Below are positions 46,248-58,490 of a stretch of DNA of 64,000 nt, one piece after another. The first letter of the stretch is position 1; each line of letters opens with the position of its first letter. This DNA is from Microvelia longipes (taxonomy: Eukaryota > Arthropoda > Insecta > Hemiptera > Veliidae). Under the pieces are notes generated by a model. The model did no database searches. It was not told where the DNA came from and worked only from the letters and a program-made list of their open reading frames with translations. The position numbers were made by a program, and so were the translations under genes. The stretch spans positions 42,548,881-42,612,880 of the forward strand of contig JACMZG010001913.1 in assembly GCA_018340805.1 (NCBI GenBank), given 5' to 3'.

Positions 46248-46637
46248 TTAGGACCAAATGTTTACTGCAACACATATTGCATCTCGCTTCGCTTGTCCTC
46301 AGACAGTAAATACATTAGAATTATTCTCAGCGGACTTCCATCCAGGCACTGACCTTGCTTGATGCTGCTTAACTTTATCCATCAAAAGCAGTAAGTATAC
46401 TAAGGTATACTTAGTATACTTATTTACGGCACAAAGAAATACATTTGTACAAGTTATTTAATGAGAATTGAACTTATTCTGACATTAAAATGAAAGTTGT
46501 CACATTTATTGGTGACTATTTGCGTAGTCTACTGCTTAGTAACTACTTGCGCGCTAAATTTCAAGTCAATTAGAAAATTTTTCTGCGGTATATGCTTTTT
46601 GAATTTATTTTCTGTGTCGTAATAGTCAGTTAATGAC

Positions 46638-46703
<66 letters not shown>

Positions 46704-46735
46704 TTTGTTCCAATTTTCACCTTATTGTATCTACT
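46248..46735 (-). mobile_element. Composite repeat copy J, tandem with copy I, carrying an AT tract
   Basis: Its GGACCAAATGTTTACTGCAA region repeats that of copy I about 205 bp later, showing a local tandem duplication of the 5S-like segment (second block 46326-46378). The 5' half is decayed and includes an (AT)n tract at 46639-46701. Confidence 0.65.
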
Positions 46736-46744
46736 GTTATCATT

Positions 46745-47005
46745 ATTCCGTCATTAGTCAGGTTCTTAATTATTATTATTATTATTTAGTTATTATTCAA
46801 TAATCTCTTCTTAGTTATTTTTACTATTTAGTTATTAGTCAGATTCTTATTTATAATTCTAATTCAGTTATTAGTCAGCTTCACAGTTATTACTCTTATT
46901 CAGTCATTAGTTGGCTTCTCATTTACTTTTACTATTTAGTTATTAGTCAGTTTCTTAGTTATTATTAAAATTTTGTTGTTAGTCAGCTTTGCAGTAATTC
47001 ACAGT
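46745..47005 (+). repeat. ~50-bp diverged tandem repeat
   Basis: The theme AGTTATTAGTCAG-TTCT-A-TTATTA recurs five to six times. Confidence 0.65.
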
Positions 47006-49239
47006 GGGCACAAGTATCTTCATACTTTAAATATGAGTTATTTTAAATATTTCTGCACTTAACATGGCGTGTTTGAAACCTGTAAAAGAACATTTCTAGA
47101 TTTAAAATAAACTCCATCCGCAAGTGTTTTCTTTTTAACTTATGTCCACAATAGGAGTTAATAAAAAAGTTTAAGCCCAACTTTCAAGAGCAGCGTGCTT
47201 GAGGAAAACACAGAAAGGAAATTAAAACTAGTCGTAGTCCCTTTAAATTTTATCTCTGTCTTTAAAACACTTGTAGGAAATAAAACGAAATTCTTACAAA
47301 GCGACTATAAAGAACTAAAAAAAGCATTTTTTCTTTCTATTTTCTAGTCTTATTTATTCTGTAAGCTGAACTAATAAAATTTCGAGAATCAAAACAAATG
47401 ACATAGATAGCTCTATAAGCCCTTTCAATTGAGGAACATATGGAGCGTAATCTTTTCAAAAAGCTCATAAGCCTTACACCAGAAGGGTCAAAGGGCTTTC
47501 TAGATTCTTTTTACTCTCTGGTAAAGAGTCCTATCTAATAATAGAAGACTTGGCCGGTTCCTGTTTCCTGAAATACAGAGATCCTTATGAGAGAAAAATC
47601 TAATATTTAAGGCACTTAAATTTTAAAAATAAAAATTAACTAAAGATTGTTCAAAGTATATGGTTTTATATTTTGAAACAAAAAATCGACAGGCAAAGGA
47701 TCTTTTAATAATAATTTATCAAATACAATGTTCTTTTAAACTAATGATCGACATAAACTTCTTCGCGTTTTTTTTATATTGACTATGGACAGAAATAAGT
47801 TACTCTACACATAATATATAAGCGATACAATAATTTACTAAGTAGGAACAATAAAGTTCAAATTACAACTCTATAAAAAATGTTAAATTAATTACTTATC
47901 AAGTTAAATAATATTAAAAATGTTATTTCCTTATATTTTGAAAGTAATGAGTGATAACTATACTACCAAGCAAAGAAATAAATATACCGTGATTTTCCTG
48001 AGTTTCCTTTATTACAAGATTTTTCCTTTAAAACTTTCAACTTTGATGGTATATTTGTAGTTTATTTCTTTGATTTTGGTTCAAATTTTCTTTTATTTGA
48101 CTTTATTTTTTTCTATTTTGAGTGTATTTTTTTTAAATAGAAAATAAATTTTCTCTGTTTTGTTTTAGTTTGCTTTTCTTATACATTGGTAAAATATGAG
48201 AGAAAATAATGTGAAACTTATTATTCTGTTACTTTGTTGCTACTCTGTAAAATCTTGCTTTCTGACGATGGTGATCAGCCGAAACTGGTCCAGGTATATT
48301 TATACCCAACAGCAAGTATCGACGGTTGCTGATTTATCAATATATAATTTGATGAATCACTTATTTTTTATAAATAAGTTTTTATTATGTAATTCTTAAG
48401 AAATCAAAGAATATAATGGATGCTGTAGTGGATTAAAGGATGCAATAAAATTAGGTATATAAGCTAATTTCATGAATGTGTGATTTTTAGGAATCTTCTA
48501 AAAAGAAGTAAAGTTATAAGGTTGGGTTCATGGAGTAGGATTGGGATGGGGGATGATTTTTGTTCTTAGATGTTTCTGTGGGACACAATAACTTTTAAAC
48601 GATTTCTTGGACCGAAATGAAACTTGGTACAAAAATCAACCTTGTTAATATTTAGAACCCTATAGTTTATGAAATATGTGTGACGTCATTTACCCACAAC
48701 AATAATGACACCACAACAACCGCAAACATTTCAAATAATCTCAAATCTTCATAATCTTTGTGTTTAGATAAGGCTTTTTACACATGTATTAATATTTAAA
48801 AATTAAGTTTAATAGACAGTGAGGAATCTTAATTAAAAAGTAATAATGACAGCAGTCCCGTTTTATGACTTAAACATTTGAAAATTCGCTTTTATCGTGG
48901 CAGTGTGCCACTTATATAAACTAATATTGTGACGAACTGATAAAAGACAACGAACATGTGGCCGCGAAACGATCAAAAGAAGGCGCCGACACCGCATCCC
49001 TCTTTTAGCAACGGAAGAAAAATTAATAAATAATATTTAAGAAGGTATGAATGAAGAGAAACAAATATTTTTTTTTCAAAATATAATAGAGCTGTGATAA
49101 ATATACGAAGCAATAAATTGAAATAAAAGAATTTTGAATTGATATAAAGATGGCATAAATTTAAGAAAGACATCTATTTAAAGATAAAAATACTTGAATA
49201 TTAAGTGTTTGTATGATATATCACAAGATCTACGTTTTA
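47006..49239. other. A+T-rich stretch, no gene recognised
   Basis: A weak match to the middle of the composite family (GACGTCATTTACCCACAACA near 48680) is the only assignable piece. Short open frames at 48196-48399 and 48973-49173 have no recognisable motif. Confidence 0.4.
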
Positions 49240-49640
49240 TCTGTAAGGTTGGCAATGTCAGATATTTACGACATGTAGGGTATAGAGGTAGCCCTGGCTC
49301 CCAACCTACATCGGAGGGGAGTACTTTTTCATCTAAATGTGGAGGGAGGGTATATAAGGTGCCTACGAACACGTACTGGGAGAACATCCAGTACAGCTAA
49401 GTCCAATAAATCATAACACTGTTTTCCTCTACTATTCCTTTATTTATCCTTGAAATCGATTCTTTCGAGAGTTTGGGTAAAGATTTTATACATGAGGAAT
49501 CTTAGTACTTGAGTTTAAAATGAATATTTTATACTTTATTTGTATATTTTGTCATTAAGAGTGCTAAAGTCAGTGGTTCACTTTAGAGAGTAAAAGTTAG
49601 TAGTTGACTTTAAAGGAATAAAGATTTAAAGTACTTTTAA
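49240..49640 (+). mobile_element. Possible solo LTR or promoter-bearing repeat
   Basis: It begins TGTAAGGTTGGCAATGTCAG, has a well-formed TATA box (GGGTATATAAGG at about 49348) in a locally G+C-richer setting and an AATAAA signal near 49405. A TGGTGCCATTTATCAGG segment near 49645 could be a primer binding site. No second copy and no coding region is visible, so this is inference. Confidence 0.3.
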
Positions 49641-51739
49641 ACCTGGTGCCATTTATCAGGTTTGCATCTTTACTCTGCAGGCGTTTCATAATTTCTTCCT
49701 AGTTGGGCCTCCTGCCCAATTACATCGTTATTTAGATTTTGATAATTTCCTTTTGAAATCAGCTACCCTGATTATTTTAAATAACCTTTAGCTCAACCAC
49801 ATGTTTTCTGTACCTGGCAAGCGTTTTGTACAGTGAATAATGGCAATCTACGATTTTCAAGTTTTTTAATAATGTAATCTTTAATTTGTGTTATTGGGCA
49901 ACATTCATCATCATTAATGTTGCCTCGAACAGTCCTGAATCAATTTTTGATTCTCGGATTGGCTGGAGTTTTCCAGAACACCAATATGCTCAATACCGCA
50001 TGGTGATGGATCATCGTATCAGGGCTCTGACTTGTGTTTTATGTTATCCCTCTTCATCAAGCCAATTTGGCTAGAATTTGGTTTGACTTATTCTTCGTTT
50101 AAAGCCATTCGTGGCTGCCAGAATCATGTAGGCACGCCACGCAACCAATCTTTACTATCATCTAGCCGGTACCCTGCAGGTACTCTTATCTACTTAATAT
50201 ATTTTTAAACTTCTTCACATCATATCTTGTCTTGGTGTATCTATGAACGTTTTTTACGTTTCAGGGCAGTCCTAAAAACCTAGTAAAAATTTTGTTACTG
50301 GGACATCTATATTCTCCCAGCTATATATCAGGTACTTACATTGTTCTTTAAGGCTATACATTTTTTATTGAAACAAGATAATTTTATGAGGTAGTGGTCA
50401 AATAGGTATAAAAACACAAAGTTTTAGCTTGTTTTAATAGTTTGGTCAATAATTTTATATCAGTTTTTTATTAAAGTTTTACCTTTATCTAACAAACATT
50501 AATTTTGTGTTTAAATAATTAGACTTGATGTCTGCTTATCAAATTATAGACTCTTAAAGTGCACAAGCTTTGTTCAAATTGAGTATTATAGCTTAAATTT
50601 CTATCTTTCCTTTTCTATTTTCCTTAATACAGTCCTCTTAATAAACCAGTTTTCCAGTTTATCGCTTTAGACTAAACTATGTGAAGTCCACCGATACCTG
50701 AACAGTTAAAGTCAGTGGTTGACTTTACAGTGCTATAGTCAAAGGAAATTGATTCATAATAAATCAATACATTTTACAAAGAAATTGTCCTTTCAAGCGC
50801 TAAAATCTTAGACGTCGAAAAATAAGCTTTCTGGGATGAATTGGTCGAATCAGATTTCATCTCACGACTTATGAACCTATGTTTTGAACAACAATATGTA
50901 TTTTTGAAAATAAGCTTATAGAATGACATGTATAAATTACTTGGATTATTATTGTTGAAAACCACAAGTATGACCAAACAAGGAAAACCCCATGTACTAT
51001 TGGAATTTCTGATAATCTGCAAATACCATTTATAATTAAATTTAATATTGAGAATTAAAAATAGATTAAAAAATTTCCTCTTGGCCGAACCAATTTGAAA
51101 TGGCGTGTTAATAAAAGGAACGTGGACAATAGGTTGGAGAGGACTGCTTCAAGAAAGAGCTACCTGTACAAAGTAGTTATAGACAGAAACAGAATGGGAA
51201 ATTTTTAAAACTCGGTTGTATCAATATTTCTTACGATAGTTACCGAAACAAAGCATTACTGCCCTTATTTATCAACCACAAACTTATGTCTTTGTCACAC
51301 TCATTTCTCTTTTTTAATATTACTCGATATAATGTCTAATAGAAATCATCATAGACTCAGGGATCCTAATTTGATAACCACAAAGCGATGAAATTTTAAA
51401 TACAAATTGTCATTGAAAGGATTATATCCGTGGTGAATCACAATTCTGGAATGTGACCCTTTCTATTTGATATCCAATCATAAATATAGCACTCTATCCA
51501 CACAATATGAAATTGTGGTCGCTTCTATAATATGGTAAAAAGCCAATTAAGTATTTTCCAAAGAGCATGAGAACAAAATAGAGTAGTTCAAAAGGTTTTT
51601 TTAAAGTCTGGCCGCAAAAATGGGTGTCCGCATATTTCACGATAATAATTTAAATTCTTTGCAATACCCTTAAACATGTTTAACGAGAATAAGTTAGTTA
51701 TATTTGGGAAAAAAGGTTTCACACATTAGAGCGTCAGTA

Positions 51740-51740
<1 letters not shown>
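49641..51740. other. A+T-rich stretch, no gene recognised
   Basis: Short open frames at 49886-50074 and 50774-51022 show no conserved motif. The word AGTCAGTGGTT-ACTTTA occurs near 49570 and 50712, hinting at a dispersed repeat. Confidence 0.4.
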
Positions 51741-51829
<89 letters not shown>

Positions 51830-51860
51830 TTGTGTGTGTGTGAGTGTGTTTGTCTGTAAC
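51741..51860. repeat. (AT)n followed by (GT)n microsatellite
   Basis: AT tract at about 51745-51823 with one slip, then TGTGTGTGTGAGTGTGTTTG. Confidence 0.95.
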
Positions 51861-52494
51861 AAAATACATATTACATGCCACAGAATGGCCGCATGAACTT
51901 TAAGGCGTTTAATTTATTTTAGTTCAATAGAAATTTTTGTAGTCGGAGTTTTCATGGCAGTCAGGGCAGTGTTTGATTGATATCAAAGTTTTGATCAAAT
52001 GTAATTTGATTTAATAACTGGTTCCTCTTGCTTAGGGACAGAAACGTACATTTAACTGAGCTTATTTAAAGCTGAAATACGTTTTCCCAATTCATTAAAA
52101 CATTAGCTTCACTTAAAAAATTAATTATGTCTATTAAAAGGAAAATATTTATCTGGAAAAGCTCTTTTTAGATAGGACTTAAGTGGATCTTAAGTCCAAG
52201 ATAGGACAAGCTTCTAAGGCACCACGGCTCAGGTCGATTTGCATGAAATTGAATGAGTATTAGTCAGTTATAATTATAATTATATGTAATTATTTTATGC
52301 AATAAATGATTATCCATTTATTGCTTTTAGTCTTTAATCGAACCTTTGTAGATAGGAATTCTAACTAAGGAAGTATAGTGTGGATTCAACAGTTTACTCT
52401 GACCGGTTAGTCTTGTTCAGAATGGCCCAGAACTCAGCGCATTACTAACGATTCTACCATAAATATCCTAATTCTAATTAGTCTTATCAAAACG

Positions 52495-52552
52495 AAAAAT
52501 CGGGCACGGGGTACCTAGGAAACTTTTCTTCATCACATAGAAGAAAAGTTTC
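52495..52552 (-). mobile_element. Composite repeat 3' tip with perfect hairpin
   Basis: AATCGGGCACGGGGTACCTA is the family terminus read in reverse. It is followed by GGAAACTTTTCTT, an 8-nt loop region and its mirror. It marks a possible insertion boundary just before the LINE. Confidence 0.55.
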
Positions 52553-52837
52553 CTTACACTTTATACACAGTATTGTTCTAGTAACAGAGCGGTGAACATC
52601 GTACTGATTTATATGTGTTTATACGAGTTCTATTATTGTTTTTATACTGCGTCTTATTACTTTTGATCCTATCGATTATATATTAATTATTTTACGGAAT
52701 TTTATAAATATTGAAATATTTTACGGATAAATATTGAAGCCAATAATTTCGTAATTAATCATAAATATAATTAATTTTACTTAATTAATAATTCATTTAA
52801 TAATTAAAGTAACTAACTGAATAAAAAAAATTGCGTA

Positions 52838-53902
52838 ATGGAATATTGCGATCGATGTGAGCTAAGCGTACCATATGCTGATTACATTAAATGTGCACAA
52901 TGTAAAATTTATTGTCATTACATTTGCCACAATCTAAGGCTTACGAACTTTAAAAAGCTTGATAAAGAACATAATAATACTTGGAAGTGCGTCGAGTGTA
53001 AAGGACAACCCCTGTCCGAGAATACAGTAGCTAATAAAGACTCTGGTAGTAGTCAAACGAACCCAGAACAAGATAAAAGCTCAGAGATAACTTCTGTAGA
53101 AGAAAATTTAGAGTCCTTGCTTAGCAGCATACCTGAGATCAACGATTTACAAGGTGAGAACAAAACCATTGTCACTGTCTTAGCTAAAATCTTCTCGGCC
53201 AAAGTTATTTCACTAAAATGTGAAGTACTGGAAGTTACTTATAACTTGCAGGGTGAAATAAACTCATTAAAACAGAAACTAGCAGCATTAGAGAATAAAT
53301 TTGAAGATTTAGAAACAGAAAACGAATATCTAAAAAACGGTTTATACGAAGAACAGGAGAGAAACGATTATTTAGATCAATACTCGCGTAGAGATAATCT
53401 CATAATTAGTGGAATACCACAAACAAATAATGAAGATTTGGAAGTTGTACTCAAAGACATTGGTACAGCCATTGGAGTAGCTCTTGATCCTCAGGATATA
53501 TCTATCACTCACAGACTATCACTCAGAAAACGTCAAGACACTGAGAACAAACAAGAAAAACCAATAGTTGTCAAGTTTGTCAGACGCAAAGTCAAAGAGC
53601 ATTGGTTAGCAGCGTACAGGAAGACATCGAAAGAACAAGAAATCTTACCGGGCGAACCACGGCAATCAGGTCTTCCTAAAAAACTAGTAAATAATTCGTT
53701 TAAAGAAGGACGATTTTATGTATCAGAACACCTTACTTTAAAAAATCAAAACCTTCTGTACAAAACTAAACAAAGAGCCTCAGACTATAAGTACGTGTGG
53801 TTCTCTAAGGATAGAGTACTCATAAAAAAAGACGACGGTTCCAAGCCCATCGCTATACGCACCCATTATGAGCTGGATGGACTTTTCCCTCCACATCACT
53901 AA
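52838..53902 (+). CDS. LINE ORF1 protein with PHD finger, coiled coil and RNA-binding-like domain
   Basis: 354 codons, uninterrupted, starting at the first ATG. Residues 4-54 carry the C4-H-C3 pattern of a PHD finger: C4, C7, C19, C22, H27, C30, C51, C54. A Ser/Glu-rich linker follows. Residues about 115-185 form a heptad-like coiled coil (…LKQKLAALENKFEDLETENE…), suited to trimer or oligomer formation. Residues about 183-320 (SRRDNLIISGIPQTNNEDLE, then PIVVKFVRRKVKEHWLA) match the FP-type/RRM-like C-terminal half common in insect LINE ORF1s. It should bind element RNA in the ribonucleoprotein. It is the only intact protein of this element. Confidence 0.85.
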   Translation: MEYCDRCELSVPYADYIKCAQCKIYCHYICHNLRLTNFKKLDKEHNNTWKCVECKGQPLSENTVANKDSGSSQTNPEQDKSSEITSVEENLESLLSSIPEINDLQGENKTIVTVLAKIFSAKVISLKCEVLEVTYNLQGEINSLKQKLAALENKFEDLETENEYLKNGLYEEQERNDYLDQYSRRDNLIISGIPQTNNEDLEVVLKDIGTAIGVALDPQDISITHRLSLRKRQDTENKQEKPIVVKFVRRKVKEHWLAAYRKTSKEQEILPGEPRQSGLPKKLVNNSFKEGRFYVSEHLTLKNQNLLYKTKQRASDYKYVWFSKDRVLIKKDDGSKPIAIRTHYELDGLFPPHH

Positions 53903-54092
53903 CACCACTAATTTAACTCACTAATTTTTAAGTATTTTTTCATTTCATTATTTTTAAATATAGTTTCTACCTCTTTTCCTTCATTTCTCTCTAAACAATA
54001 AACTTATATTTTGTAATAAATTAAAATAATTAACATTAACTGTAAAAATCATAAATTATAAACAATCTTAGTTGAAAATTCATAAACTAAAC

Positions 54093-55169
54093 ATGAATAG
54101 TATTAACGTAGAAGATAATTTTGTATCTGATAAACAAATAGTAGCTAAAACTATTGCTGATTATAATAACACAATATGTGATTACAAACAGAGTCTAAGT
54201 TGTGTCTATATGAATATTAGAGGCCTGAGAAAAAACTTTGACAGTTTCTTAATTATTTTAAACCAAATGGCTAAATTACCAGATATAATAGTTCTTAGTG
54301 AAGCCCGACTTAAATCGGGTATATCACCATCACTTTTTTCTATAAAAGATTATACTACTCACTTTACCAAAAATAATTTTAATCAAAACAGCGGCCTGGC
54401 TGTATTCGTAAAAACTAAGTTAACGGACCACCTGAATATAGAGGAGGTAAATATGGATTACTGTAATTGTTTCTTAATGAAAATAAAATTACTGAACGAA
54501 CTGTATTATATAATAGCCTTGTACAGATCACCTTCTGATCTAAATATTGATAATTATATTCAACAAATCGATGCAATTATAAAACAAATAAAAACTAACA
54601 ATATAATTTACATTGGAGATATCAACATATGTATAAAAAATAAAATTAAAGGTAAAACTTTAGAAAACTACATCGATATGACGAATGCGAACAAACTAAT
54701 ATCGTTAATATCTGGTCCAACTAGAGTTACTAGTCATTCTTCAACTACGATAGATCACCTGTTCTCTAATATTGATCTAGATAAACTTATTGTACCTCTA
54801 TTAATAGAAACAACCCTGACTGATCACTATACACTGTCTTTTATTCTCAAAAAAAAGGTCCATTCTAAATCCAATACAACCTTATCATATGATAATCTTC
54901 CAAAATTTAAGATTAATACTGACATGCTAGATCTAGAATTTAACAAGGTTAACTGGGATACAATAATGAGCCTAAACTGCCCTAACCAGATTGCTGAAAA
55001 GATCATATCCACCGTTAGTATCATGATTGAGAATTCTCAAGAACCAATTAATAACATGCCAAACAGAAAAAAGTTTAAGAAACTTAAACCATGGATCACC
55101 TACGGTCTTTTAGTATCTCATAAAAAAAAAACAAAAGCTATACTTAAAATGTCGCAAACAACCTTATAA
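54093..55169 (+). pseudogene. LINE ORF2, APE-type endonuclease domain
   Basis: The first ATG of the frame is at 54093. The segment SCVYMNIRGLRKNFDSFL opens the endonuclease. Catalytic signatures follow in order: LSEARL (Glu), the IALYRSPS strand, YIGDINICI (Asp and Asn), TTIDHLFSN (Asp-His), and TLTDHYTLSF (final Asp-His). The domain looks complete and would nick target DNA. The frame is lost in a run of 10 A at 55122-55131; beyond it the expected protein (…YNTKLKEYFKKYEKW…) continues in another frame. The shift leads to a stop at 55167. Confidence 0.85.
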
Positions 55170-55790
55170 TACAAAACTGAAAGAATACTTTAAGAAATAT
55201 GAAAAATGGTTGAATAAATTAATGGCTAAAACTAAAGAAGCATATTATAGTGATAAATTTACTGAAGCTGAAGGTGATACGAAAAAGACTTGGAGGGTCA
55301 TCAATGGTTTAATTAAAGATCCTAAATCAAAATCTAATGAGATAAACCAACTAAGCGTTGACAACAACATAGTGTCTGGTGCAGTAGCTTGCGCAAATGC
55401 AATGAACAAACATTTCACTACAGTTGGTTCGAAAATAGCTTGCGATTTGAACTATCAACCGAATCAATTAGAACCTGAGCCCTCCCCCCCTCCATCAAAT
55501 AATATGACTGTTAGCTTTAAATCAGTTAGTGAAACTGAAGTAATTAATGTAATAAAAGATCTAAAGGGAGGCTCAGGTCCAGGTTGGGACGGTATTAGTT
55601 CAAAAATTGTCAAGAAGTATAAAGAAATACTCTGTAAACCTCTGTCCCATCTCGCTAATACTAGCTTCAAGCAGGGAATTTTCCCTACGTCTCTAAAAAC
55701 TGCTATTGTTATCCCACTACTTAAGAAAGGTGACTCTAAGATCATGTCTAACTACAGACCAATTTCAATTTTCAATTTCAATTTCAACAT
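55130..55790 (+). pseudogene. LINE ORF2, linker and first RT motifs
   Basis: In the shifted frame the linker (AKTKEAYYSDKFTEAEGDTK, then TWRVINGLI) reaches RT motifs 0-2: SETEVINVIKDLKGGSGPGW…DGISSKIVKKY, LKTAIVIPLLKKGDSK and MSNYRPISI. At NYRPISI the sequence breaks into a short CAATTT-repeat filler (55756-55788). Motifs A to E of the palm, including the F/YxDD box, are missing. Confidence 0.85.
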
Positions 55791-56201
55791 TTACGCTGGG
55801 ATCATCACATACAGCATGTTACCTTAAAACTTCGACAGTTAGCTTATGTTTTCCTTCTGCTTAGAAATATGTGCTCTATCAAAACAATTAAGTCTATTTA
55901 TTTTGCTCTGGCCCAGTCATATCTACAGTATGCTGTAGTGAGCTGGGGTTCAGCTTGCTCTACTATTTTACAACCTCTGATAAGCGCTCAAAATAACTTA
56001 TTAAGAATCATGACAAAAGCCAAGAGACTCGATTCAGCAGCTCCACTATATAAAAAACTAAGCATTAAACAACTCAGCCAATTATATGAGTATAACTTAC
56101 TCCTTACGCTTAAAAGAAATATTCATTCTTTTGAACTAGTCAGCCATGGTAAGAACACAAGAAATGAAGTTCAGGGAATGTTAAAACCAAAAACATATTA
56201 A
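55791..56201 (+). pseudogene. LINE ORF2, C-terminal (thumb) remnant
   Basis: After the deletion the protein resumes with LRQLAYVFLLLRNMCSIKTI, then SYLQYAVVSWGSA and LISAQNNLLRIM, the usual C-terminal region of CR1-like ORF2. The end is LYEYNLLLTLKRN… with a stop near 56199. Short out-of-frame remnants (NSLSLDNREKINLK-like) continue to about 56335. Confidence 0.8.
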
Positions 56202-57125
56202 AACAAGTAAGGGGCAATCTGCTTGGCGTAGTAATGCTATTAAAGTATTTAACTCTTTGAGTCTAGATAATAGAGAAAAAATTAATCTCAAATTCAAAAT
56301 ATTTAAAAAAAATATAAAATCACTGTACCTGAATTAAAATCAAATTAGTCTAGTCCTTGTAGTTGTCATTAGTATTAGGTTAAGTCAGATTACTTATTAT
56401 TTTAGTTAATTGTTTTTGCTAGGAAATTTTATTGTCTTATTTCTTTATTTTTTGAATAGTTTTCATTTATATTGATTGTGGAATTGATTTCATTCCACTA
56501 AAATTGTATTAAATGTTGATCCAACAAATATAAAGTACAAATTCATCATATAGAGTATTTATTGGTTTTAAAATTCACTACATTTAAAGAACTTAATTTA
56601 TGGTTACATGCTTTACTATATATGTACTATGCATGTAGTCTATTGTAGAGCACTAATACAATCATTTTATTGTTCATTCTTTTTTAGCTTTATGTTGTTT
56701 GTTTCACAGCTATCTTAGAATTTTATGTTAAAATTTACTTATTTATTTTTTTGATTGCTGTTATTCGAAATTATTATTTTTTAAATATATGGTTAAGTAT
56801 ATAATTTTTAAGAATTCGCACAAATACATTCAAATAAACTACAAAATAATAAAAAATAAATATTAGTTTACTATACATATTAATTCACTTAACAAATAGA
56901 TTATAAATTATTAAATAGTAGAATTAGAATTAGTATAAAATATACCAAATTTAATTAAAAAAAATGTATGTACCTGGAAATAGTGGAATATAAAACTTGT
57001 TAAAACTAAACATAAATAGGATGAAACTTTGTAATTAATAATAATTATTATTAATGTATATATCAGCACTGATACTAAACAGTAAAGATAAATACATAAA
57101 CATACAGTATGCTCTGTTCTAAATA

Positions 57126-57166
57126 CTCCCCCTCACGATACAAGGCTTTTGCCTTCTTGTGAGGGG
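57126..57166 (+). other. Hairpin near the LINE 3' end
   Basis: CCCCTCAC / GTGAGGGG forms an 8-bp stem, with an inner AAGGC / GCCTT stem and TTTT loop. Structured 3' ends of this type are recognised by CR1-group reverse transcriptases; here that role is inferred. Confidence 0.5.
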
Positions 57167-57284
57167 TAAATTCATATATAATTTATAAATGTATGTTGCA
57201 TGTGTATAAAAAAATGTATTGTGAATTATATAAAATAAAATAAATAAAACTTCAAAAACAAAGCTTCCTCAAACATCTTTCACA

Positions 57285-58015
57285 GCGGGAGATTCGCTAC
57301 GCTTATCCCATCTGCTTCGGAACCGCTTTGCTCGTCCTCAGAATGTACAAGTCGTTAAATGTATACTGCAACACGACCTCAGATAGTAAATACATCCGTT
57401 TCATTCCCAGTGGTCACCCATCCGGCTACTGACTACGCTCAATGCTGCTTAACTTTTATATCTAAAAAAATATATACTTGTCGTATTGTAATGAAACTTA
57501 GTGCACCTTTTTATCAAATGAAGGAATACACTTGTACTAAAGTTCAACTCAACTGGATTATTTTTTTAAGAATTTTAAAAAAACGTATACAAGTCATTTG
57601 ATGGAAATTGAACTATCGCTGATAATGGGATGAAACTTAGCACATATGTTAGCCTTATACATAGCTACATGTGTGCCAAATTTCAACCCGATCACATAAT
57701 TTTTCTGAGTTTTAAGATTTTTTAAAAATATTTGCTGTGTCATTATTGCGGGTTAATTCTTTGCATGTTTTTATACATCTACATCTATACATGTAGCACA
57801 ACTATATGTATAGATTAATTTTTGTTCGAAGTTTCAACTTTTTAGCATAAATACACTAGGAGTAGCATAAAATCATACAAACACTATCACACACACACAC
57901 ACACTTATATAGACAGAAAACTTTACAAAATCTACTAAAAGGCCTTTAAAAACCTGAAACAAATGATTTTGGTTTCATCCCGGAATAGTAAAGAAACATT
58001 TTTCAACTCCTGATT
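57285..58015 (-). mobile_element. Composite repeat copy L, best near-full-length copy
   Basis: Read on the minus strand it has every family part in order: the AAACC…CATTTGTTTCAGG start; GTGTGTGTGT tract; GTAGTTGTGCTA-like segment; GCACACATGTAGCTATGTAT; CCATCAAATGAC; the 5S-like block at 57411-57462 (AAAGTTAAGCAGCATTGAGC, then GGATGGGTGACCACTGGG); and two GCGAAGC-type blocks ending near 57285. About 730 bp, non-coding. It sits directly after the LINE tail. Confidence 0.8.
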
Positions 58016-58344
58016 AAACTTTAAGCACCGAAAATATAGGATGAAATTTTGTATTATCAACACGGAGTAATATTGAGAATTAGAGCCCTACAGTTCAACA
58101 ATCAAATCGAATTCCACAAATAATTACCGCAAGCTTTATCTTATTTCAGTTCAATTTGGTTCATGTAAAATTAAAATTACTATGATGAATCCCTACCATG
58201 ATATTTCGGCCCTTTAAATAGTAAGGTTTCTAGAAAAACCTTTCCTAGAAGCATTTCATTTATTGTTTAATTGAATACGTCAAGCTATAACATACCGTCT
58301 TAAATTTGATTTAACTTAAGTCATAACACCCTAAACTTTGGGCC

Positions 58345-58490
58345 ACTATTAATTCTAAGGCCGAGCGCAGTGAGATTGTATTAATACAACCAGTTTTAGG
58401 TAAGCATAGCATTCTGAGGGCGAGCGAAGCAAGTCCAAAGTTGTGAGAAAAAGTATCGAGAAACACCGAACCCAAATTTGATATTTTTAC
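58345..58490 (+). mobile_element. Composite repeat 3' part
   Basis: GGCCGAGCGCAGTGAG and GAGGGCGAGCGAAGCAAGTC, followed by GAGAAAAAGTATCGAG and CACCGAACCC, equal the two tail blocks plus terminus. Confidence 0.6.

Larger units (their letters stand above)
52560..57250 (+). mobile_element. CR1-like LINE, internally deleted
   Basis: Order: A+T-rich 5' UTR, ORF1 (52838-53902), a 190-bp spacer, ORF2 (54093 to about 56201 in pieces), and a long 3' region. The 3' region ends in a GGC/GCC hairpin (57126-57166) and an AAATAAA-type tail near 57225-57250. An endonuclease of APE type and an ORF1 with PHD finger are seen in CR1/L2-group LINEs. Exact ends and target duplications were not identified; the 3' end assignment rests on the hairpin plus tail. 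Confidence 0.7.

Noticed and set aside
48973..49400. Short frames on both strands near 49 kb as a gene
   Set aside because: No conserved motif; the sequence reads better as LTR-like DNA with TATA and AATAAA signals.
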